Below are positions 18,274 to 25,713 of a stretch of 64,000 nt of DNA, piece after piece. Position 1 is the first letter of the stretch; every line of letters begins with the position of its first letter. This DNA is from Pseudomonas sp. KBW05. Its GTDB lineage: Bacteria; Pseudomonadota; Gammaproteobacteria; Pseudomonadales; Pseudomonadaceae. The position numbers and the translations under genes were made by a program. Location of the stretch: positions 105,109-169,108 of the forward strand of contig NZ_QAJM01000002.1 in assembly GCF_003852405.1 (NCBI RefSeq), given 5' to 3'. The notes below the pieces were generated by a model. That model was not told where the DNA came from. It made no database searches and worked only from the letters and a program-made list of their open reading frames with translations.

Positions 18274-19193
18274 CGGCGTTTCCCCAGTTCACTGCGCAAC
18301 TGCACAGCGGCGGGCAGGGCCGTGCTGATCATCAACAGCGGCACTTGGCTGCGGCGCAACAGGCTGGCGACGTCTTTGAGGCGACCGCCGAGATAATCCC
18401 CCAAGGGTTGGCGCACCTTACGTTGGCTCACCGCCAGTTCCACTTGCAGTTGCCCCTGGGTGATCAGCAATTGCCCGCTGCTGGGTACGTTCAGCGCCAG
18501 CGGGTCATAGACCTGCAACGCCACCACGTCGTTGTGTGCCGACAGTTGTTGCAGCAGTTGCAAGGTGCGCGGGCCGGCGCCGGCAAAGTCGCTCACCAGG
18601 CAGATCAGGTGGTCATGGCCGGCCACGGCCAGGCATTGTTGCAGGACCCTGTCCAGTTGGCTGTCGCCCTCATGGTCGGCATTGCTGGCCTTAAGCTCGG
18701 CGTTTTGTTGCGCGATACGGCTGCACAAGGCTTCCACGCGCTTGCGGCTGCGCAACGGCGCCACGCTGTCGATGCGTGCATCGTTGAACACCAGTCCGCC
18801 GACCCGGTCCCCGGCGTCAAACACCATCCACGCGGCCAGCGCGCCCAGTTCGGCGGCGACGGCGGATTTGAAGCTGCGCACCGAGCCAAAAAACATCGAC
18901 ATGCGCTGATCCACCACGATCAACGCCGGGCGGTCGCGTTCTTCGGTGAAGGTGCGCACCACCGGTTTGCCGGTGCGCAACGACGCGCGCCAATCCAGAT
19001 GGCGCAGGTCATCGCCCGGCTGATAGCGGCGCAGCTCGTCAAAGTTCAGGCCACGCCCGCGCAGGCGTGACGCGTGGTTGCCCGCCAGTAGGCTGCTTTG
19101 GGGCTGGCGTGCGACAAAACTCAAGCCCCGCGCCTGGAACTGCAAGGCCATCAACTGCGCCAGGCTGACGTAGACCAGGCCGTCGGCGTTCAT
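18270..19193 (-). CDS. DUF58 family protein
   Basis: The 307-residue soluble protein carries the DUF58 signature region (RGLNFDELRRYQPGDDLRHLDWRASLRTGKPVVRTF near residues 46-80) followed by a VWA-like fold (LIVVDQRMSMFFGS). DUF58 proteins are regular partners of MoxR ATPases. The start overlaps the MoxR stop by four bases (ATGA), so the pair is translated together. Its function is assumed to be substrate or adaptor binding for the MoxR chaperone; no enzymatic activity is established for the family. Confidence 0.85.
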   Translation of the reverse strand: MNADGLVYVSLAQLMALQFQARGLSFVARQPQSSLLAGNHASRLRGRGLNFDELRRYQPGDDLRHLDWRASLRTGKPVVRTFTEERDRPALIVVDQRMSMFFGSVRSFKSAVAAELGALAAWMVFDAGDRVGGLVFNDARIDSVAPLRSRKRVEALCSRIAQQNAELKASNADHEGDSQLDRVLQQCLAVAGHDHLICLVSDFAGAGPRTLQLLQQLSAHNDVVALQVYDPLALNVPSSGQLLITQGQLQVELAVSQRKVRQPLGDYLGGRLKDVASLLRRSQVPLLMISTALPAAVQLRSELGKRR

Positions 19194-20164
19194 GCGGGCA
19201 GCGCCACTTTGCTTAGCAGGCGGTCCAGCACCTGGTCCGCGCTGACGCCATCAGCCACCGCGTCATAGCTCAGTTGCAGGCGATGGCGCAGTACCGGGTG
19301 AAGCACGGCGTGCACATTGTCCGGGGTGACAAATGCCTGGCCCTGCAACCACGCATCGGCTCGGGCGCAGCGGTCCAGGCCTATGCCGCCACGGGGGCTG
19401 GCGCCGAGGCTGATCCAGCGCGCCAGGTCGGGATCGTAGTCGGCGGGGTGGCGGGTGGCGTTGATCAGGTCGATCAGGTAGTGGTCGATGGCCGGCGACA
19501 CCTGGATCGCGCTGACTTCCTGGCGGGCGGCGAAGATCACCGCCTGCGCCAGGGTGAAGCCCTGGATGGCCTGGGTCGCGGCGGCCTGTTCCTCTTCGCG
19601 TAGCAGGCGCAACACCTGGCTTTCATTGTCGGCGCAGGGGTAATCCAGCAGCAGCTTCATCACGAAGCGATCCATCTGCGCTTCCGGCAAGGGGTAGGTG
19701 CCTTCCTGCTCGATAGGGTTTTGCGTAGCGATCACGATAAACAACGGCGGCAACGGGTGACTGGCGCCGGCCACGGTGATCTGGCGCTCTTCCATGGCCT
19801 CCAGCAGCGCGGCCTGGACCTTGGCCGGGGCGCGGTTGATTTCATCGGCGAGGATCAGGTTGCCGAACAACGGCCCGGGCTGGAAGCGGATCTGGTTCTG
19901 GCCGTCGACCTGGTGCAGCACCTCGGCGCCAGTGATGTCGGACGGCAACAGGTCGGGGGTGAACTGGATGCGGCTCATCTGCGCGTCCAGGTGCCGGGCC
20001 AGGGCCTTGACCGTGCGGGTCTTGGCCAGCCCCGGCAGGCTTTCCAGCAGCAGGTGACCGTTGGCCAACAGGCCGAGCAGGATCTGGCGGATCACCTGGT
20101 CCTGGCCCAGTACACTTTCGGCCATGCTGGCTTGCAAGGCCTTCACATCATCGAGCGCTGTCAT
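19190..20164 (-). CDS. MoxR-family AAA+ ATPase
   Basis: The 324-residue protein has a Walker A of the MoxR type (SLPGLAKTR near residues 43-51), Walker B LILADEINRAP and the sensor-1 segment FIVIATQNPIEQEGTYPLPEAQMDRF. MoxR ATPases act as chaperones for assembly, cofactor insertion or maturation of partner proteins. AAGGAG lies seven bases before the ATG. It heads the tightly overlapped MoxR-DUF58-DUF4381-VWA-VWA-BatD block. What the chaperone acts on is not known, but the exported HAD and sulfatase proteins at the end of the same run are candidates. Confidence 0.92.
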   Translation of the reverse strand: MTALDDVKALQASMAESVLGQDQVIRQILLGLLANGHLLLESLPGLAKTRTVKALARHLDAQMSRIQFTPDLLPSDITGAEVLHQVDGQNQIRFQPGPLFGNLILADEINRAPAKVQAALLEAMEERQITVAGASHPLPPLFIVIATQNPIEQEGTYPLPEAQMDRFVMKLLLDYPCADNESQVLRLLREEEQAAATQAIQGFTLAQAVIFAARQEVSAIQVSPAIDHYLIDLINATRHPADYDPDLARWISLGASPRGGIGLDRCARADAWLQGQAFVTPDNVHAVLHPVLRHRLQLSYDAVADGVSADQVLDRLLSKVALPA

Positions 20165-20188
20165 GCCATTGCTCCTTGAAACGCTGGA

Positions 20189-20677
20189 TCACCAGGGGGC
20201 GGCGACCACGATGTACTGCACCGAACTGCCGACGTAACGCGGCTGATACCAGGTCGGCCCGCAATGCTGGTAGGCCACGCCGTTCGCCACCACCGACACA
20301 CATTCTGCCGGCACCGCGCTGACCTGGGTGCCGATGGCGAGGATCGTGGCCGTGGTGGCCCCGACCACGGCCGCTGCCGCCCAGGGGTGATACCAGTCAT
20401 CCGGGTGCGGAGGCGGTGGTGGTGGGGGCGGCGGTGGAGGCGGAGGCGGCCTTGGCCCCGGATAAGGGTGCGGCCCCGGCTGCGGGTGGGGCTCGGGGCG
20501 CGGCGGCATTGGCCTTGGCGCGGGCATGGGATGGGGCATCGGTGGCGGTGGCCGATACCCACCACCGCCATGGGGCACCACGAAGGTCCGTGCGCCGCCA
20601 CCGCCACGCACCTGCCAGGCCTGGGCTTCCAGGGGCAAGATCAGCAACACCAGCAAGATCGTCGCCGTGGTTTTCAT
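20189..20677 (-). CDS. Exported proline-rich hypothetical protein
   Basis: The 162-residue protein has a signal peptide (MKTTATILLVLLILPLEAQA), then a Gly/Pro/His-rich low-complexity stretch containing 14 consecutive prolines, and a C-terminal hydrophobic, weakly conserved part with two cysteines (ECVSVV and HCGPTW) that could form a disulfide. The start overlaps the stop of the upstream DUF2092-type gene by four bases. The proline tract probably forms an extended polyproline-II spacer across the periplasm or outward. No function is known to me. Confidence 0.75.
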   Translation of the reverse strand: MKTTATILLVLLILPLEAQAWQVRGGGGARTFVVPHGGGGYRPPPPMPHPMPAPRPMPPRPEPHPQPGPHPYPGPRPPPPPPPPPPPPPPHPDDWYHPWAAAAVVGATTATILAIGTQVSAVPAECVSVVANGVAYQHCGPTWYQPRYVGSSVQYIVVAAPW

Positions 20678-21414
20678 GGCTGTTCTCCCTGTGAGTCCAG
20701 CTGTTGCAGGGGCACAGCACGGGCACCGGGCGGCGGGACAAATTCAAAGTCCTGGGGCTTGATCCCACGGTCGAGTTGCCAGTGATAGTTGACGCTGTGC
20801 CGTGGTTGCTCAGGTGTGTCGCGTCGGCTGATCACCAGGCGACAGGGCAGGGGCCGTGGCCCCTGGCGTACCCACAGTTGCCAGTCGATGTCCGGCTGGC
20901 GATAGGCGTAGTGGGTGCAGGCGTTACCGTCGATAGTTTCATTGCCGATCAGCAGCGCACTGCTGATGCCCACGTCCTTGGCGGTGCCGGGGTCCCAACG
21001 GAACAGGTCGGCGAGGGGCAGTTCGATGCCGTATCGTTCACTTAACTGGTCGAGCAACCCGCTGATATCGGCCGGTGCGGCTTGGCTGGCGAAGTAACCG
21101 CTGCGGCTGTCATACAGGGTGAAGCGTTTACCGTCATAGAACAGGCTGCGGCGCTTGCCGTCGCTTTCCAGCGAGACCTGCAGTTTGTCCGGCTGGCGTG
21201 CGAGCAAGCGGGCCTGATGGCTGAACTCGACGACCTGGCCATTTTCCAACACCTGGTCGGTGTGGCTGCTGGCGTCGAGGCGAAACTGCTGCAGGCTGCG
21301 CAGGTAGGCGCCCATCCGGTCCAGGCCGACGAGGGCCCTGGATTCCAGTTCGTCGGCCGATGCGGTCGTGGCCAGCAGTGCCAGGCAAAGCAGTGAGCAA
21401 TGAAAGCGGGACAT
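20674..21414 (-). CDS. DUF2092-type exported protein
   Basis: The 246-residue protein has a signal peptide (cleavage near TTASADE) and a body whose pattern fits DUF2092: an SLQQFRLDASSHTDQVLENGQ opening, KLQVSLESDGKRRSLFYDGKRFTLYD and a late HYAYRQPDIDWQLWV segment. The fold is probably lipoprotein-carrier-like (LolA/LolB type), which would fit binding of a lipid or lipoprotein in the periplasm; this is inference. It is preceded closely by the beta-barrel gene at 21427 and coupled to the proline-rich gene downstream. Confidence 0.78.
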   Translation of the reverse strand: MSRFHCSLLCLALLATTASADELESRALVGLDRMGAYLRSLQQFRLDASSHTDQVLENGQVVEFSHQARLLARQPDKLQVSLESDGKRRSLFYDGKRFTLYDSRSGYFASQAAPADISGLLDQLSERYGIELPLADLFRWDPGTAKDVGISSALLIGNETIDGNACTHYAYRQPDIDWQLWVRQGPRPLPCRLVISRRDTPEQPRHSVNYHWQLDRGIKPQDFEFVPPPGARAVPLQQLDSQGEQP

Positions 21415-21426
21415 GGCGCACCTCGT

Positions 21427-22473
21427 TCACAGCATGAAGGTTGGAATCACCGGGATGAATGACAGGCGGAAATTCCAGCGGGGGCTGATCTGATCGTCGG
21501 CGTGGATCACCGAATACTGCACTTCACCGGAGATACGCACCGGCAGCTTGCCGAAATTGACGATGCGTCCCGCGCCGAGACCGATGGGGAAGTTGACCCG
21601 GTTACCGCCGTCGGCTTTCCAGTCCACCGTGATATTGGGCGTCATGCCGACCCGCCACTGGCTGGGGCCGGGGATTGCCCGTTGGATGAAATACTGGATA
21701 TTGGTCAGGCTGACGTCCTTGCGCCGTGAGTCGCCGCCCACCGACCACCAGTGCTGCGGGAAGAACCCCAGGGTCCAGTCTTCGCCCAGGTAGGCCGCAA
21801 CGAATGCCGGGCCAAGGGAATATTTACCAGTGCCGAGCACGTCCTTCTCGGCGGTGGGAAACATCGCCGTCGGGCCAACGCCCCAAACTAGCTTGCCGCC
21901 GTTGGCAAAGCGGATCGGTTGCTTGGGCGAGAACACACCCACATAGGCCATGTCGCCAAAACCCGAGGTGCGGTCGAACGGATCGTTGACCACCGAGGGA
22001 AAATCGCGATCCGTCAGCACGCCATAGGGGCTCATGCCGATCAGGTTGCCGGCCTTGGCATTGACCGGGGCACTGACGTAGCTCAGGGGGATGCGGTTGA
22101 TCAGGTTCCAGTCCTCGCCGATGGAAATCGGGAAGGTCGGCATGAAACTGTATTTGCCCAGGTAGCGCGTGCCGTTGCTGTGGGGACCTTTAAGCGCGCT
22201 GTAGTCGAACTGGTTGAACAGCAGCACCAGGTTGCCCACCGGGTTGTCCATCAGCTTGGCGATTTGTTCGGTGGAAGGGTCGCAACCGGCCTTGACCACT
22301 TGCTTGAGGTCGATATCGAAGTCTTGCTGCAGGCGATGGCAGGTTTCGGGGTCGGACTTGGGGGCGGCGGCGGGTGTACTGCCGAGGTCTGGCAGGTTGG
22401 CCGCAGATACGCCGCAACTGGAGAGCATGCCGAAGATCAGTGGCGAAGCACACAAGCAAGCACGTGAAATCAT
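21427..22473 (-). CDS. Outer-membrane beta-barrel, transporter-like
   Basis: The 348-residue protein has a signal sequence and alternating beta-strand pattern ending in a hydrophobic C-terminus (NFRLSFIPVIPTFML), as outer-membrane barrels do. It resembles proteins annotated as transporters of the phenol-MetA family. The segment GVGPTAMFPTAEKDVLGTGKYSLGPAFV matches GIGPQLTAPTAEHDELGTGKWQAGLAAI in the shorter barrel at 24010-24801, and PIGLGAGR/PIGLGAGK also agree, so the two are paralogues. This one has an extra N-terminal region with two cysteines (TCHRL, AGCDPS). It lies between DUF1254 and DUF2092-type genes. Confidence 0.7.
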   Translation of the reverse strand: MISRACLCASPLIFGMLSSCGVSAANLPDLGSTPAAAPKSDPETCHRLQQDFDIDLKQVVKAGCDPSTEQIAKLMDNPVGNLVLLFNQFDYSALKGPHSNGTRYLGKYSFMPTFPISIGEDWNLINRIPLSYVSAPVNAKAGNLIGMSPYGVLTDRDFPSVVNDPFDRTSGFGDMAYVGVFSPKQPIRFANGGKLVWGVGPTAMFPTAEKDVLGTGKYSLGPAFVAAYLGEDWTLGFFPQHWWSVGGDSRRKDVSLTNIQYFIQRAIPGPSQWRVGMTPNITVDWKADGGNRVNFPIGLGAGRIVNFGKLPVRISGEVQYSVIHADDQISPRWNFRLSFIPVIPTFML

Positions 22474-22546
22474 GGCGTTACATATCCTTGTAAGCGGCCT
22501 GAAATCGGGGGTACGCGCCCGGCCTGGAGCGGCCGGGCGCGTGGTG

Positions 22547-23947
22547 TTACTTGAGCGGTGTCAACGGCGGCAGCTTCCATTGACCGTTACCCACCTCAGG
22601 CTTGGGCAGGTAAATACGCAGCACGGCATAAAACGGGCCCGGCGGGGCCGGCAACCAGTTGCTCTGTTCGGCTTTCGGCGGCTCGTGGTGTTGCAAGGCC
22701 AGGGTCAGGCCGCCATCGGCGTCCAGCTTGAGGTCTGGCAGCATCCGCGAATTGAGCAGGTAGCGTTTCTTGTGGTTGGGCACCAGCAGCTTGGTCTTGG
22801 CGTCGTACATGGTCAGCGACCAGAACGCTTCGGCGGGTGGCAATTGGTCCTTGGCGAAATGCACGGTATAGCTGTGGCGCGCGCCATTGGCCGGTTTGCC
22901 TTCGCTGTCGACGAAGTAGCTCAGGTAGATCGCTTCGTCGGTGGAGTTGCCGAAAATGCCCAGGTCGGCACCGGCGTAGCGGTACAGGTAGTTGTTTTTC
23001 AGGCGGTCACGGCTGCCGAACAGGTCGCCGCTGCTCACCTGATGGGTGTCGATCTTGTCTTTCTTGAACGCGGCAAACTCGGCGCGGCCATCGGCGATCC
23101 CGTCTTCCAGGGCCTTGCGTTGTTCAGCCGTCAACTGGTGGGCCTTGAACGGTGCACCCGGCGCAATGCCGATCTTGGCAAAGCGCGCCATCAGGTCTTT
23201 TTCACTGTCCTGGGGCGCGGCAAAGGCGAGCATGAAATTCAGGTAGCGAAACAGTTGGGGGCCTTCGGTCATGGTGGCCGTCGGCTTGGGCCATTCGATC
23301 TTCGGCACGGCAGCCGGGGCTGGCTGTTTCACGTAGCTGCTCAGGGGCTGCACCTTGTAGCCGGCCTGGATCTGCTTGACCTTGCCCAGGTCTTTGTCAT
23401 CGAACAGCTGGGTGCGATAGAGGGCGTAGGCGATGTTGCTTTCGCTGTACACCACGCGGTCGATGTCTACCGGCTGCTGGCCTTTCCAGTCCGGGCCGGC
23501 AACCATGTAGTGACCACCGTTGTTGCCGGTGCTGCGGGTGCCCAGGTAGGCGAAGTTCTGCGTGTACAGGTCGATCAACTGCACCGAGTAGTAACGGTTG
23601 TCGTCGATTTTCGGCAGGGTCAGCACCTGGGGTTCGCGGCGCAGGTCCATCCACACGAACGAATAGGGGGTGTCTGAGTTCGGGGTGACAAACGCGGTGT
23701 CCTTGGGGCTGAACACCTGGGCGGTGTTGCCAATACGGTTGAACGGCGCCTTGAAGTTGGCCCCGCCTTTGTCCACGGCCTGGGTGTAGAGGGTCTTGTA
23801 CATCGCCACCACCGGGTAGCCGTACAGGTAGGCTTCCTTGGCAATCGCCCGTGCTTCGGCCGGGGAGGCGGTGAAGTCGGCCAGGGCGCCGGTGCTCATG
23901 AGTATCGAGAGGCTCGCCAACAGCAGGCGCGTCGGTTTTCCAATCAT
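22547..23947 (-). CDS. Exported DUF1254/DUF1214 protein
   Basis: The 466-residue protein has a signal peptide (cleavage near ALADF) and two domains. The first is DUF1254 (EAYLYGYPVVAMYKTLY, then FNRIGNTAQVFSPKDTAFVTPNSDTPYSFVWMDLR). The second is DUF1214 near the end (FWSLTMYDAKTKLLVPN...RYLLNSR, then NWLPAPPGPFYAVLRIY). Proteins of this kind are widespread, exported and functionally undefined. It is flanked by two paralogous beta-barrel proteins, which hints at a role at the outer membrane. The gap to the upstream gene is 62 nt, so it is probably in the same transcript. Confidence 0.85.
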   Translation of the reverse strand: MIGKPTRLLLASLSILMSTGALADFTASPAEARAIAKEAYLYGYPVVAMYKTLYTQAVDKGGANFKAPFNRIGNTAQVFSPKDTAFVTPNSDTPYSFVWMDLRREPQVLTLPKIDDNRYYSVQLIDLYTQNFAYLGTRSTGNNGGHYMVAGPDWKGQQPVDIDRVVYSESNIAYALYRTQLFDDKDLGKVKQIQAGYKVQPLSSYVKQPAPAAVPKIEWPKPTATMTEGPQLFRYLNFMLAFAAPQDSEKDLMARFAKIGIAPGAPFKAHQLTAEQRKALEDGIADGRAEFAAFKKDKIDTHQVSSGDLFGSRDRLKNNYLYRYAGADLGIFGNSTDEAIYLSYFVDSEGKPANGARHSYTVHFAKDQLPPAEAFWSLTMYDAKTKLLVPNHKKRYLLNSRMLPDLKLDADGGLTLALQHHEPPKAEQSNWLPAPPGPFYAVLRIYLPKPEVGNGQWKLPPLTPLK

Positions 23948-24009
23948 GTTGTTGCGTCCTTCCAGAGATCTTTTTAAGGGCGTGGGATGAAGGCGCCGAG
24001 TTAACCGGT

Positions 24010-24801
24010 TTATTTGCCGAACGTCACGTTAATCCCTGCGAACAACGTGAACTGCGGCAAGCCATCGCCTTTACGGGCCACCGTCCATTGCGGCTCGACA
24101 AAAGCATTGAGGATGTTGCTGCCGGCTTTCCAGGCCTTGCCCGCCCCCAAGCCAATCGGGATGTAGTGGGTGTCGTTCTTCAGATCGAAGGTCCAGGTGC
24201 CGGTAGAGCGCAGGTACCAGCCCTTGGGCAGGTTATGAATGATAAACGGCTGGAAAGTTGCACTCTCGACATGCGCGCGGTCGCGATCCCCGGCAAAGGA
24301 GCTTTGGTATTGCACCAGGGCGCCCAGCAAACCACGTGGCGAGGCATCGATGGCGATGGCGGCCAGGCCGGCCTGCCATTTGCCGGTGCCCAGTTCATCG
24401 TGCTCGGCGGTGGGCGCGGTGAGTTGCGGGCCAATGCCCAGTTGCACGCCTTCGGTCTTGAGCAAAAAAATGTCGAAGAGGTTGAGGTCGCCGATGCCGG
24501 TGCTGTAGCCGCTGCGGGGATCGGGGCGGGTGCTGAGGGGCAGGGTGGCGCGTAGCAACTGTGGCGCACCGATGAAAGCCGACGGTGCGATGGGCAGGGT
24601 CCCGCGCAGCAACAGGTCATTGGTGTGGGCGTTGCTGTCGTACAGGCGGGGGGTGTAGTAGTCCTGCAGGTTGGCGCCCGGCGCGAGATTGAGCGGGTTG
24701 TTGCTCTTGTTGGCGGTCTCGGCGTTGTCGGCCCAGGCAGAAAACCCGGGCAATACCAGAGCGGCCAGCAATAATGCCAGTGCTTGCGATGACCTGAACA
24801 T
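24010..24801 (-). CDS. Outer-membrane beta-barrel, MetA-pathway-like
   Basis: The 263-residue protein has a signal peptide (cleavage near SAWADNA) and a barrel-like pattern ending TLFAGINVTFGK, with a terminal Lys rather than Phe. It resembles the phenol-degradation MetA-like barrel family and is a shorter paralogue of 21427-22473. It is the first gene of the long minus-strand run, so the promoter for the DUF1254, MoxR/Bat and sulfatase block may lie in 24802-24972. That gap holds no other gene I can support. Confidence 0.7.
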   Translation of the reverse strand: MFRSSQALALLLAALVLPGFSAWADNAETANKSNNPLNLAPGANLQDYYTPRLYDSNAHTNDLLLRGTLPIAPSAFIGAPQLLRATLPLSTRPDPRSGYSTGIGDLNLFDIFLLKTEGVQLGIGPQLTAPTAEHDELGTGKWQAGLAAIAIDASPRGLLGALVQYQSSFAGDRDRAHVESATFQPFIIHNLPKGWYLRSTGTWTFDLKNDTHYIPIGLGAGKAWKAGSNILNAFVEPQWTVARKGDGLPQFTLFAGINVTFGK

Positions 24802-24972
24802 GCGAGTTCCCCAATTCCTTGGAAACGTGCCCGAAAGTGCAGGAATAGAAGCAGTCGGGCGGTCCTATTCATTTAGTCGTATAGGACATGTCGTTTGAAG
24901 CTAGCAGTTAAATCCAGGCACGCTAGCTATCCGAACGAATTAGTTGCTTGGTGTGGGAGATATCACGGTTTT

Positions 24973-25332
24973 TTAGACCGGCAGCATCGATTTGACTTTG
25001 TCACGCAGCTGATCGATGGAGAACGGCTTGCCAATCACCTGCATGCCGGACGGCACGTCGATGTTTTCTGCATAGCCGCTGGCGAACAGGATGGGCAGGG
25101 TTGGACGCAGCTCGCGTACCTTGACTGCCAGCTGCTTGCCGTCCATGTCGGGCAGACCAACGTCGGTCATCATCAGGTCGATCACCTGGGCGGCGTTCTG
25201 GACCACCGTCAATGCTTCTTCCGCATCGGCGGCTTCAAGCACGTTGAACTCCAGCTCTTCAAGTACATCGACGATCAGCATGCGCACGATGGCGTCGTCT
25301 TCGACTACAAGGATGGTGGAGGCAGCGGGCAT
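24973..25332 (-). CDS. Single-domain response regulator (receiver only)
   Basis: The 119-residue CheY-like protein has the acidic pair VEDD, the phosphoacceptor in MMTDVGLPDMDG, the ASGYAEN segment and the IGKPFS lysine. It is of the type found fused to the C-terminus of hybrid kinases; its DVGLP and GYAE text is close to the C-terminal receiver of the kinase at 39970-41640 (SDVGLPGMN, TGYAEHA). It has no output domain and no kinase directly beside it, so it probably works as a phosphate relay or competes with a hybrid kinase. Confidence 0.88.
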   Translation of the reverse strand: MPAASTILVVEDDAIVRMLIVDVLEELEFNVLEAADAEEALTVVQNAAQVIDLMMTDVGLPDMDGKQLAVKVRELRPTLPILFASGYAENIDVPSGMQVIGKPFSIDQLRDKVKSMLPV

Positions 25333-25476
25333 AGTGAAAATTCCTGAAAAATGAAGGTGCTGGTCTTGATGGGGTGGAAGGCAACTCTGTAGTGAGTGGT
25401 GAGAATGCCAGCAAGTTCCGAAACAATTGCTGGCATTGTGACTGGCACGGACAAGAATGTCCCGGGTGTTGAAGGG

Positions 25477-25713
25477 TTACAGCGCGATGTCTGAAAGATC
25501 TGCGACAGCGTTGGCGTCGATACCTGGGCGATTCACATCGGCTGGATCAAAGATGCTGACGCTGTATTGTCGGCCCTCCACAGACGACCTGAGTGTGTTG
25601 TTGGTCGCCGCGAGCTTGCCACTGTTCAGCACTTTCTCCATGCCTTCTTGCATCGCCATCGAGTTGTTGAATTTCACCAGGCCTGAGTTGGGGTCATAGA
25701 AAAACCATTCTTT
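25477..25713 (-). pseudogene. Out-of-frame remnant of a C58 protease domain
   Basis: After the stop of the 884-residue frame, another reading frame continues, open from 25713 to its stop at 25477. It begins EWFFYDPNSGLVKF and goes on MQEGMEKVLNSGKL...SIFDPADVN. This matches residues about 1279-1335 of the intact effector at 35186-39829 (FYFYDPNHGLATF, MEGGLNKLFND, FKVFDHDDAW). The part holding the catalytic Cys and His is missing. There is no own start signal. It is best read as the decayed end of the upstream effector gene after a deletion and frame change. Confidence 0.75.

Noticed and set aside
25694-25713. Programmed ribosomal frameshift joining the 884-residue frame to the C58 remnant
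   Set aside because: Even if the frames were joined, about 210 residues including the catalytic Cys and His would still be missing compared with the paralogue, and no convincing slippery site with a downstream structure was seen. Deletion and decay is simpler.
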